Source: Lentisphaerota bacterium (GTDB taxonomy: Bacteria; Verrucomicrobiota; Kiritimatiellia; RFP12; UBA1067). From it: a DNA stretch of 5,255 nucleotides. Shown here piece after piece: positions 1-4,917 of this stretch (within the stretch, counting starts at the first letter, position 1; every line of letters starts with the position of its first letter). The stretch lies in assembly GCA_022839525.1 (NCBI GenBank), contig JALHET010000163.1, positions 1 through 5,255 of the forward strand, in the 5' to 3' direction. The notes under the pieces are model-generated. The model saw only the letters and a program-made list of their open reading frames with translations. It made no database searches and had not been told where the DNA came from. The translations under genes were made by a program, and so were the position numbers.

Positions 1-428
1 GGAGCACGCCGGAACTGTTTGCGATTCTTGCTTGCCCGAACCGTTGGGTCACCCCTTCCCTCAGTGTTTGGTACGACTATGGGCATGTGGGGGGCGCGTT
101 TCTGGAGGATAACCCTCTCAAAGATTTGTACGGCCGCGCGGCGCTGAACAAATCGGTTACCGTTACGGATCGCATCCGTGCGGGTGGAACGGTTCTGGTC
201 GGGGCGGGTTCCAGTCACTACAACGCCGTCCGGTATTGCGGATCCGACGAAGGGTTTACCGACTATCAGATGTCGGTCACTCTCACCTATGCGGTGACGG
301 GGGCGTTTTCGATCGGCGGTTCGCTGGAGTACACGGGGCTGATCGGTGGAACCTGGGGACTCGACCGGCACGCCCTCTCTCCGGATGAGATTCTCCGGGG
401 CGGCATTCATTTCCGATGGCTGTTTTGA
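1..428 (+). CDS. C-terminal part of a probable outer-membrane beta-barrel protein (5' end outside window)
   Basis: The reading frame is open from base 3 (first full codon AGC) to the TGA at 426-428, so this is the last 141 residues of a longer protein. A GTG at 87 lies inside the frame but has no Shine-Dalgarno, and good coding sequence continues upstream of it, so it is not taken as the start. The residues show the alternating polar/hydrophobic pattern of amphipathic beta strands, for example around SLSVWYDYG, SVTVTDRIRAGGTVLVGAG and MSVTLTYAV followed by FSIGGSLEY. The chain ends in GGIHFRWLF, and a terminal Phe after an alternating strand is the classic signal for BAM-mediated insertion into the outer membrane. 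I infer a barrel or porin-like protein whose ligand is unknown. I do not recognise the specific family. A soluble beta-rich protein is possible but less likely. Confidence 0.6.
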   Translation, partial: STPELFAILACPNRWVTPSLSVWYDYGHVGGAFLEDNPLKDLYGRAALNKSVTVTDRIRAGGTVLVGAGSSHYNAVRYCGSDEGFTDYQMSVTLTYAVTGAFSIGGSLEYTGLIGGTWGLDRHALSPDEILRGGIHFRWLF

Positions 429-434
429 TGATAA

Positions 435-448
435 GGAGGCCGTCCTCC
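435..448 (+). other. Small GC-rich hairpin just after the barrel gene (weak terminator candidate)
   Basis: GGAGG at 435-439 pairs with CCTCC at 444-448 around a CCGT loop, seven bases after the stop codon of the barrel gene. The stem has only five pairs and no T-run follows, only GGTTGCTGAAAAA, so intrinsic termination is doubtful. The left arm is also a perfect AAGGAGG Shine-Dalgarno-like sequence, but no convincing gene starts after it. Confidence 0.22.
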
Positions 449-499
449 GGTTGCTGAAAAAGGCGTTTTATCCGCTGGCCCGTTGCCGCCGATTTCCTG

Positions 500-528
500 T
501 TGCGGGACGGGAGAAGAGATGGCATGAT
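500..528 (+). promoter_or_regulatory. Weak candidate sigma70-type promoter for the oxidoreductase pair
   Basis: TTGCGG at 500-505 and CATGAT at 523-528 are separated by 17 bases, giving three of six and four of six consensus matches. It would start transcription near 535 and leave a leader of about 40 bases before the ATG at 576. This is the best candidate I see in the 429-575 gap, but matches this weak arise by chance. Read-through from the barrel gene is an alternative. Confidence 0.22.
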
Positions 529-562
529 TCGGGCATGCTGGAAGGAAAAAGGGTAAGGCGAT

Positions 563-570
563 AAGGAGGA
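563..570 (+). promoter_or_regulatory. Strong ribosome binding site of the first oxidoreductase
   Basis: AAGGAGGA sits five bases before the ATG at 576. It decides between two ATG codons: the one at 571 directly abuts this site and is out of frame, while the one at 576 is correctly spaced and opens the full Tat signal peptide. Confidence 0.85.
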
Positions 571-575
571 ATGGA

Positions 576-1703
576 ATGCGGCACAGGAATCCGTTTTCAC
601 GGCGCGCGTTTATTGCGGCATCCGGATTGGTTGGGGCGGCAAGCGTGTTCCCCGGTGCCTTTTCGACGGCGGCAGCGGGTGGATCCCCTTCCCCGTCGCG
701 CAAACCCATCCTGATCGGACAGATTGGAACGGGCAACCAACATGCGCCCAAAATCGGGACGCTGCGTAAGCTGCCGGAGCTGTTCGAGGTGGCCGGTCTG
801 GCGGGCGACCATCCGGGCAAGCCGGGCAAACCGCCGGAGGCGGAGTGCTACAAAGGACTGCCGTGGATGAGCCAGGAGGAGGTGTTGGCGATTCCCGGAC
901 TCCAGGCGGTGGCCGTGGAGACCGAAGAGCGCCTGAACGTGCCGGTCGCCTTGAATTGCGTCCGCGCCGGCAAGCACATCCATCTGGACAAGCCGTGCGG
1001 CGAGTCGCTGCCGGCGCTCCGCACGCTGCTGGACGAGGCGAAAGCCAGACGGCTCACGGTGCAGGTCGGGTACATGTACCGCAACAATCCGGCTGTTCAG
1101 TTCTGCCTCAAGGCTGTCAAAAACGGATTGATCGGACGGGTGGTCGATCTGGACGCCTCGATGGGGCGGTATGACGGCCAAGGCTACCGCACTCTCATCA
1201 AGCAGTACAAGGGCGGCATCCAGTACATTCTGGCCTGCCACCTGATTGACCTGACGGTGTCGGTCATGGGCGCGCCCGAGCGCGTGACGCCGTATCAGCG
1301 CTGCACGCGCGGCGACGGCGTGCTGGATAACGGCCTGGCCGTGTTTGAGTTTGACGGCGGGCGGCTGGCGACCATCCGGACCTCTATCACCGAGGCGCAG
1401 GGGTTCCCGAACCGGCGCCTCAAGGTGATGGGCGATAAGGGCACGATCATGATCGAGCCGATCGAATCGCGGGGCGGTATGTCGGGAGGCGTCCTGAGAC
1501 TCTTTCTGGAAGAGGCGCGCGGCGGATATAAGAAGGGGGTGCAGACGGTCGAAATGCCGCCGCTGAAAGACCGGTATGAGGATCAGTGGCGCGAGTTCGC
1601 CGCCGTGGTGAACGGGGAGATGGTCAACCCGTACACCTACGAGCACGACTATCTGGTTCACAAATGCCATCTGCAGGCCTGCGGCATGCCGATCGGCGTG
1701 TAA
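576..1703 (+). CDS. Gfo/Idh/MocA family oxidoreductase with Tat signal peptide
   Basis: This is a 375-residue NAD(P)-dependent oxidoreductase of the Gfo/Idh/MocA fold, a family acting mostly on sugars, inositols and their derivatives. Residues 8-14 (SRRAFIA) form a twin-arginine motif followed by a hydrophobic, Ala/Gly-rich stretch to about 34, so folded export by Tat is expected. The Rossmann nucleotide loop is at 47-56 (IGQIGTGNQH). The usual EKP motif appears as DKP at 138-140 (HLDKPCGES), keeping the catalytic-type lysine. HLID at 222-225 supplies the HxxD motif of the C-terminal substrate domain. Length is normal for the family. The start follows the AAGGAGGA site. A second Tat-exported paralog begins 80 bases downstream, so the two probably form an operon. 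The N-domain carries an unusual Gly/Pro/Lys-rich stretch at about 78-88. The substrate is unknown. Zymomonas glucose-fructose oxidoreductase is the known precedent for a Tat-exported member. Confidence 0.9.
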   Translation: MRHRNPFSRRAFIAASGLVGAASVFPGAFSTAAAGGSPSPSRKPILIGQIGTGNQHAPKIGTLRKLPELFEVAGLAGDHPGKPGKPPEAECYKGLPWMSQEEVLAIPGLQAVAVETEERLNVPVALNCVRAGKHIHLDKPCGESLPALRTLLDEAKARRLTVQVGYMYRNNPAVQFCLKAVKNGLIGRVVDLDASMGRYDGQGYRTLIKQYKGGIQYILACHLIDLTVSVMGAPERVTPYQRCTRGDGVLDNGLAVFEFDGGRLATIRTSITEAQGFPNRRLKVMGDKGTIMIEPIESRGGMSGGVLRLFLEEARGGYKKGVQTVEMPPLKDRYEDQWREFAAVVNGEMVNPYTYEHDYLVHKCHLQACGMPIGV

Positions 1704-1726
1704 GGGGATTTGCCCGACAGGGCGGC

Positions 1727-1748
1727 AAGGTAAGAAGGTAACTTCTTA
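1727..1748 (+). repeat. Intergenic hairpin and short direct repeat between the two oxidoreductase genes
   Basis: TAAGAAG at 1731-1737 is a perfect inverted repeat of CTTCTTA at 1742-1748 around a GTAA loop. AAGGTAA also occurs twice in direct orientation, at 1727-1733 and 1735-1741. The stem is AT-rich and has no T-tail, so it does not look like a terminator. It lies 24 bases after one stop codon and 35 bases before the next start, where it could affect processing, stability or translation of a shared mRNA, or bind a regulator. No function is shown by the sequence alone. Confidence 0.4.
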
Positions 1749-1783
1749 AATTGAGGTGCGTTAAGAAAAGGTCAGGGGGAGAC

Positions 1784-3208
1784 GTGAATAGACGTGATTT
1801 CATCAAGACGGCGGCGTCCGGAGTCGGAGGTCTGACGGTGTTCGGCACGCGAGGACAAGGCGTGGCTCCTGCGGCAAAGCCGTTGCGCGTGGCGATCATC
1901 GGTTGCGGGGACAGGGGCTGTCTTGCTCTCCTGCCGAACATCGCCACGTCGGGGATGGCCGAGTTCGTGGCGTTTGTTGACCCCGACGCGCGCGGCATCG
2001 CCCGGGCGCGGGGACAATTAAAGAAATACCGGCCTGAAGCAAAAGAGGAATCCGTCGCCGCGTTCGCTGACTACCGCGACTTCTACACGCAGATGGCTGG
2101 CGGCGTGGACGCGGTCTTCATCGCGACGCCCAACCACCAGCACTGCCTGCCCGCGCTTCTCGCTTTCCGCAACGGCATCCACGCCTACGTCGAGAAGCCC
2201 ATGGCCAATACGGTTGAGGAGGGCCGCAGGATGCTGGCCGAAGCGCGTGCCAACCGCGTGGTCACGCAAATGGGGCAGCACGGTCATTCCAACGAGGGCG
2301 CGCGCCGGCTCTGCGAATACGTCTGGGCGGGTGCCATCGGTCAAGTCACCGAGGTCTACTGCTGGACTGACCGGGTTAACGCGCGCGAGCAGCCGCTCGC
2401 ACAAGATTCGGAGTGCCCGAAAAACTTGGACTGGGACAAGTGGATCGGTCCGGCCGCGTGGCGCGGCTTTAACCGCGGGCTTCATCCTGTCGGATGGTAT
2501 TCGTGGCGCAGGTTTGGCAGCGCGACCATCGGCAACATGGGAAACCATGTCATTGATCCCGTCTTCTGGGCATTGAAGCTTGGCAGTCCGGAGAGTGTCC
2601 AACTCGCGGATTTCCGCCCGGGTGCGGAAGCGTCTTGGGGGCTCCGGGACCATATCATCTGGAAGTTCCCGAAGCGTGGCGACCTCGCGCCTGTCGAGAT
2701 GCACTGGTTTGACGGGCTTAAAGGCGACCTGCACTGGGACGACAGCACATGGACGCCGGGTACGTACAAATACATCGTCAAGAAGGAACACCAGAACCTG
2801 CCGCCGAAACTGGTGGAGATCGAAAAGAAGCACGGAGTCGACCTCGGCCGCTGCGCCTCGATTCTGATTGGCGAGAAGGGCACCCTCTGTATCAGCGTGT
2901 TTGGCGAGAGTCTGCGCTTTGTGCCGGATAGCCTCCGCTCCACGATCCCGCCGCCGCCCAAGACGATCCCGCGCGTCCGCGGCCCGCATCAGGTGGACTT
3001 CATGCATGCGTGTCTGGGCGGTCCGGCGGCCTGCGCGAAATTTGACTACTCTCAGCCGCTCAACGAAATCATGCTGCTCGGCGTTGCCGCCATCGAAGAG
3101 GGCTCCGGCAAGCGGCTGGATTGGGACGGCAAGACCGGGCGCTTCACCAATGACGCCGCGGCGAACAAGTTTCTTAGCCGTCCGAACCGTGAGGGGTGGG
3201 ATGTTTGA
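1784..3208 (+). CDS. Gfo/Idh/MocA family oxidoreductase with Tat signal peptide (second paralog)
   Basis: This 474-residue protein is a second Gfo/Idh/MocA oxidoreductase. I choose GTG 1784 as the start because it gives the canonical N-terminus MNRRDFIKTAAS, with the twin arginines at residues 3-4, and a purine-rich AGGGGGAG lies just upstream at 1774-1781. A TTG at 1751 would add 11 residues unlike a signal peptide. The hydrophobic part of the Tat signal runs to about residue 20. Next come the Rossmann loop IIGCGDRG (38-45), ATPNHQH (114-120) and the VEKPM motif (136-140). The substrate-domain motif GNMGNHVID (250-258) contains HxxD at H255 and D258. The C-terminus, RPNREGWDV, is typical of Planctomycete and Verrucomicrobia-type members. 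It is about 100 residues longer than its upstream neighbour, partly from a charged, Trp-rich stretch at about 300-355. It is a paralog of that neighbour, not a recent duplicate. The substrate is unknown, probably a carbohydrate. Confidence 0.92.
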   Translation: MNRRDFIKTAASGVGGLTVFGTRGQGVAPAAKPLRVAIIGCGDRGCLALLPNIATSGMAEFVAFVDPDARGIARARGQLKKYRPEAKEESVAAFADYRDFYTQMAGGVDAVFIATPNHQHCLPALLAFRNGIHAYVEKPMANTVEEGRRMLAEARANRVVTQMGQHGHSNEGARRLCEYVWAGAIGQVTEVYCWTDRVNAREQPLAQDSECPKNLDWDKWIGPAAWRGFNRGLHPVGWYSWRRFGSATIGNMGNHVIDPVFWALKLGSPESVQLADFRPGAEASWGLRDHIIWKFPKRGDLAPVEMHWFDGLKGDLHWDDSTWTPGTYKYIVKKEHQNLPPKLVEIEKKHGVDLGRCASILIGEKGTLCISVFGESLRFVPDSLRSTIPPPPKTIPRVRGPHQVDFMHACLGGPAACAKFDYSQPLNEIMLLGVAAIEEGSGKRLDWDGKTGRFTNDAAANKFLSRPNREGWDV

Positions 3209-3221
3209 AACGCTCCGCCTG

Positions 3222-3245
3222 TCCTGCTCTTCGAAAAGAGCGGGA
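3222..3245 (+). terminator. Hairpin after the oxidoreductase operon (probable terminator without T-run)
   Basis: TCCTGCTCTT at 3222-3231 pairs with AAGAGCGGGA at 3236-3245 around a CGAA loop. This gives ten pairs including one G-U, starting 14 bases after the stop codon at 3206-3208. Its place in a convergent junction, facing the minus-strand gene ending at 3299, suits transcription termination or 3'-end protection. No T-tract follows on either strand, so it is not a textbook intrinsic terminator. Confidence 0.5.
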
Positions 3246-3271
3246 ATGCGGTGATTCACGGCGCGGCGCGC

Positions 3272-3285
3272 GTTGAGCGATCAAC
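3272..3285 (-). other. Small hairpin after the AllA-like gene
   Basis: GTTGA at 3272-3276 pairs with TCAAC at 3281-3285 around a four-base loop, 13 bases past the stop codon of the minus-strand AllA-like gene. It is short and lacks a T-run. It could contribute to transcript ends at this convergent junction together with the stronger hairpin at 3222-3245. Confidence 0.25.
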
Positions 3286-3298
3286 CTGGAGACCGGGG

Positions 3299-3790
3299 CT
3301 ATTTGACAATCTTTACCGGTTCGGGGAGGTCGCTCTCCCGGAAATCGTTCTGCGAAGTATTGTCGGAAAAGATGGTGAGGAGATACGCCTCTTTCTTGCC
3401 GACCGGCTGAGGAAGCCAGTGCCAAACCCCTTTGTTGAGCATGACCGCCTGCCCATGCCGGATGAAAAAGGCCTTTGCCTTCCGGATATCGGGGAGGTCT
3501 GTCTGTTTGGCGGCGGCGGGGGCGACGAGTATGTTTATGCCGCAGTTGAGGGGAACCAGGATTTCGGGTGTTTCCAAGTGGGTTTCAAGAAGGGTGTAGA
3601 CCCCCGGATGCTTGCGGGCGATCAGGTAGCCGACTTCCCCCGCGCCGGACGGTAGTTTGAAACGGGCCTGCTGTTTCCAGTAGTCCAGAAGCGCGTTGTG
3701 GCCGGTCGGTTTTGATTGCGGTTTCCCGATGACTGTTCCGAACGGGCGCATGGCTTTCGGTGTCGGTTTTTGAATCTTGATCTTTTTCAC
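3299..3790 (-). CDS. Ureidoglycolate lyase (AllA) family protein, cupin-like fold
   Basis: This 163-residue protein matches the AllA family in length (E. coli AllA is about 160) and in motif order. It has RPFGTVIG near 15-22 (compare AYGDVIE in AllA), LLETHLETPEILVPL at 67-81 (compare the LERHPLGTQAFIPM region), and a hydrophobic strand INILVAPA at 85-92. PDIRKAKAFF at 100-109 and GQAVMLNKGVWHW at 113-125 match the family's GQGVNY...VWHH segment, and SDN at 142-144 follows. AllA splits ureidoglycolate to glyoxylate and urea in allantoin breakdown. Here the usual WHH reads WHW (123-125), so a conserved histidine is missing and the same chemistry is not assured. No other allantoin gene is present. 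The start is GTG 3790, with AAGGAG eight bases upstream. It lies 20 bases after tRNA-Leu with no promoter visible between, so co-transcription is likely. It has no signal peptide, so it is cytoplasmic. Confidence 0.78.
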   Translation of the reverse strand: MKKIKIQKPTPKAMRPFGTVIGKPQSKPTGHNALLDYWKQQARFKLPSGAGEVGYLIARKHPGVYTLLETHLETPEILVPLNCGINILVAPAAAKQTDLPDIRKAKAFFIRHGQAVMLNKGVWHWLPQPVGKKEAYLLTIFSDNTSQNDFRESDLPEPVKIVK

Positions 3791-3798
3791 GGGTTGGG

Positions 3799-3804
3799 CT
3801 CCTT
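3799..3804 (-). promoter_or_regulatory. Ribosome binding site of the AllA-like gene, just after the tRNA 3' end
   Basis: On the minus strand AAGGAG precedes the GTG start at 3790 by eight bases, which supports that start. It begins only six bases after the encoded CCA of tRNA-Leu, so cleavage of the tRNA 3' end would leave a very short mRNA leader still holding the whole site. Confidence 0.75.
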
Positions 3805-3810
3805 GTTAGT

Positions 3811-3900
3811 TGGTGCCAGAGGAGGGGATCGAACCCTCACGCCGATTTAACCCGGCTCCGGATTTTAAGTCCGGTGTGTCTGCCATTCCACCACTCTGGC
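3811..3900 (-). tRNA. tRNA-Leu (anticodon UAA)
   Basis: The 90-base gene folds as a complete class II tRNA. The acceptor arms GCCAGAG (3900-3894) and CTCTGGC (3821-3815) pair perfectly. The discriminator is A at 3814, and CCA is encoded at 3813-3811. The anticodon stem CCGGA/TCCGG encloses the loop CTTAAAA, which places the anticodon UAA at 3867-3865 and reads UUA leucine codons. A long variable arm with the stem GCCG/CGGC, as expected for leucine tRNAs, precedes a T arm with stem GAGGG/CCCTC and loop TTCGATC. The D-arm region GTGGTGGAATGGCAGACAC matches the bacterial leucine pattern. It has its own promoter upstream and is followed after 20 bases by a protein gene. Confidence 0.97.
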
Positions 3901-3921
3901 GTTTCTCACAATACCGGTTAC

Positions 3922-3951
3922 ACCATACTGGAGATGGGGCGTGCCCGTCAA
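3922..3951 (-). promoter_or_regulatory. Sigma70-type promoter for tRNA-Leu (and probably the AllA-like gene)
   Basis: On the minus strand TTGACG at 3951-3946 (five of six consensus matches) and TATGGT at 3927-3922 (four of six) are separated by 18 bases. The expected start is near 3915, about 15 bases before the mature tRNA 5' end, a normal short 5' leader for RNase P to remove. No promoter-like sequence fits in the 20 bases between the tRNA and the next gene. Upstream read-through from the decarboxylase gene ending at 3985 is also possible because I see no clear terminator in 3901-3984. Confidence 0.65.
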
Positions 3952-3984
3952 GCACATGCCGTGGCCGGTTCCGCGCCCGGGCGG

Positions 3985-4815
3985 TCAACGTTCGCATTCG
4001 GCGTCGCGAATCTGGCTCCCGATGTTTTGCTCCATGAGGGGAACGCCGACAGGGGTCGAGAAGTCGATGGTGAGGCGCGGCGTGGGGTCGAGGGTAATCG
4101 AGAGCGTGCGGGCTTGAAAGTCCAGCACATGTCCGCCCTGAAGGCGGTTGTCGGAAAGGAAGTGCAGGTGGAACCCCGGCACGCCGATGGCGTCCGGTAT
4201 AAAAGGCGGCGTCCAAAAGCCGATGAGCGTGCCCCGGACCTGCGTGTAGGTGTATTCGCGCTGTTGCCTGGTGGCCTCTGCTAAAGGCCGGTAAGGTTTT
4301 TCCTGCTTGTCGCAGCTTTGCACGCGGATGGAGGTGAAAACGCCATGGGCTTTTACCGCGTAAAAGATGTGCTTGTCCTCGAAGTGCGCCTCTAGCGTTT
4401 TGGCGAAAACATCAAGGGAGGCGACATTCCGCATAGTCTGCCGCTGGTCGTCGTCAAAAAGCGTGCAGGCGCCGAACGGCATGAGGCGTGTGTCTTCGGG
4501 GATTGTGACCGATCCGTCGCCCTTCACCTGATAGACCACGCCGTCGAGCAGGACGGCTTCGCCATCGAGCCCTTCGAAGGTGCCGATGCCGAAGTTGCCT
4601 GCGGCTTTGTATTGCGCGACCGTGACCGCGCCGTCGTAGTTGCCGCTGAGGATATAAAGGAAAGGCGCGAGCTGTGTGACAGTGTCGCGGTCCTGCACCA
4701 GCGTGGTGTAGGTCGTGCGGCAGCCTGCGGCAGCCAGTGCCGCCGCGAGAAGAATGGGGATAACGGCAGACGCGCCGCGATTGCGGGCGACATGATAGGG
4801 CGGGGTCGTTTTCAT
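3985..4815 (-). CDS. budA: Alpha-acetolactate decarboxylase (AlsD/BudA), putative lipoprotein
   Basis: The enzyme converts 2-acetolactate to acetoin plus CO2, the middle step from pyruvate to acetoin and 2,3-butanediol. Its 276 residues carry the family signatures: TFEGLDGEAVLLDGVVYQV (79-97), MPFGACT (112-118), HIFYAVKAHGVFTSIRV (149-165) and FHLHFLSDNRLQGGHVLDF (215-233). H216, H218 and H229 keep the 2- and 11-residue spacing of the zinc ligands H194, H196 and H207 of the Brevibacillus enzyme. E86, R164 and a Glu in the C-terminal DAECE are candidates for its catalytic E65, R145 and E253. Residues 1-32 look like a signal peptide: a basic start, a hydrophobic core at 18-30, and AAGC with Cys32 as a possible lipidation site, though -3 is Ala. 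Export has precedent in secreted Bacillus-type enzymes. ATG 4815 is the only start giving the full signal. It lacks a Shine-Dalgarno. No acetolactate synthase gene is in the window. Confidence 0.93.
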   Translation of the reverse strand: MKTTPPYHVARNRGASAVIPILLAAALAAAGCRTTYTTLVQDRDTVTQLAPFLYILSGNYDGAVTVAQYKAAGNFGIGTFEGLDGEAVLLDGVVYQVKGDGSVTIPEDTRLMPFGACTLFDDDQRQTMRNVASLDVFAKTLEAHFEDKHIFYAVKAHGVFTSIRVQSCDKQEKPYRPLAEATRQQREYTYTQVRGTLIGFWTPPFIPDAIGVPGFHLHFLSDNRLQGGHVLDFQARTLSITLDPTPRLTIDFSTPVGVPLMEQNIGSQIRDAECER

Positions 4816-4822
4816 GGTGCAA

Positions 4823-4851
4823 AGTATAGCACTCCCGGCTCCCTGCGGGAA
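4823..4851 (-). promoter_or_regulatory. Extended -10 promoter of the acetolactate decarboxylase gene, likely leaderless
   Basis: On the minus strand TATACT at 4828-4823 matches the -10 consensus at five of six positions. It is preceded by TGC at 4831-4829, an extended -10 element. The -35 position 17 bases upstream, TTCCCG (4851-4846), is poor, as is common with extended -10 promoters. Seven bases separate the -10 from the ATG at 4815, so transcription should begin at or within a base of the start codon. The absence of a Shine-Dalgarno near the ATG agrees with a leaderless mRNA. Confidence 0.6.
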
Positions 4852-4857
4852 TTGGGA

Positions 4858-4886
4858 TTGAATCAGGGGGGTGGAGCACGTACACT
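4858..4886 (+). promoter_or_regulatory. Sigma70-type promoter of the dCMP deaminase gene
   Basis: TTGAAT at 4858-4863 and TACACT at 4881-4886 each match four of six consensus bases and are spaced by exactly 17 bases. The expected start near 4893 leaves a leader of about 25 bases with the Shine-Dalgarno. It is divergent from the decarboxylase promoter at 4823-4851, and the two -35 regions lie only about six bases apart. Confidence 0.5.
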
Positions 4887-4891
4887 GTACG
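4879..4891. repeat. 13-bp palindrome over the -10 region of the dCMP deaminase promoter
   Basis: CGTACA at 4879-4884 and TGTACG at 4886-4891 are perfect inverted repeats around a single central base. The element covers the whole proposed -10 box and reaches to just before the expected transcription start, the position where a repressor would act. A palindrome this short could be accidental. Confidence 0.35.
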
Positions 4892-4917
4892 CATCGAGAA
4901 CTTCTGGGAGTGTTGGT

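Noticed and set aside
451..564. Short plus-strand frame starting at TTG 451 after an AAGGAGG sequence, 37 residues
   Set aside because: The Shine-Dalgarno-like sequence is one arm of a hairpin and is 12 bases away. The start is TTG, and the product is a basic peptide with no recognisable feature.
597..1670. A 357-codon open frame on the minus strand
   Set aside because: It is antisense to the first oxidoreductase gene. The product is His/Arg/Gln-rich with no domain, and it is explained by high GC content with few stop codons.
2018..3259. A 413-codon open frame on the minus strand
   Set aside because: It lies wholly antisense to the second Gfo/Idh/MocA gene, whose motifs are unmistakable. 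Its translation is Arg/Ala/Val-rich without recognisable domains, as expected for the complement of a GC-rich gene.
3811..3900. tRNA-Leu as an integration (att) site of a mobile element
   Set aside because: tRNA genes are common targets, but there is no integrase, no repeated tRNA 3' end and no change in gene character in the window.
3974..3983. Palindrome CGCCCGGGCG just after the decarboxylase stop codon
   Set aside because: It has no loop and no T-run, and short GC palindromes are expected by chance in this composition, so it is not called a terminator.
3806..4284. Open frames on both strands overlapping the tRNA and the end of the decarboxylase gene
   Set aside because: They run through a fully folded tRNA-Leu gene and antisense or out of frame to the acetolactate decarboxylase. 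None has a ribosome site or a recognisable protein.
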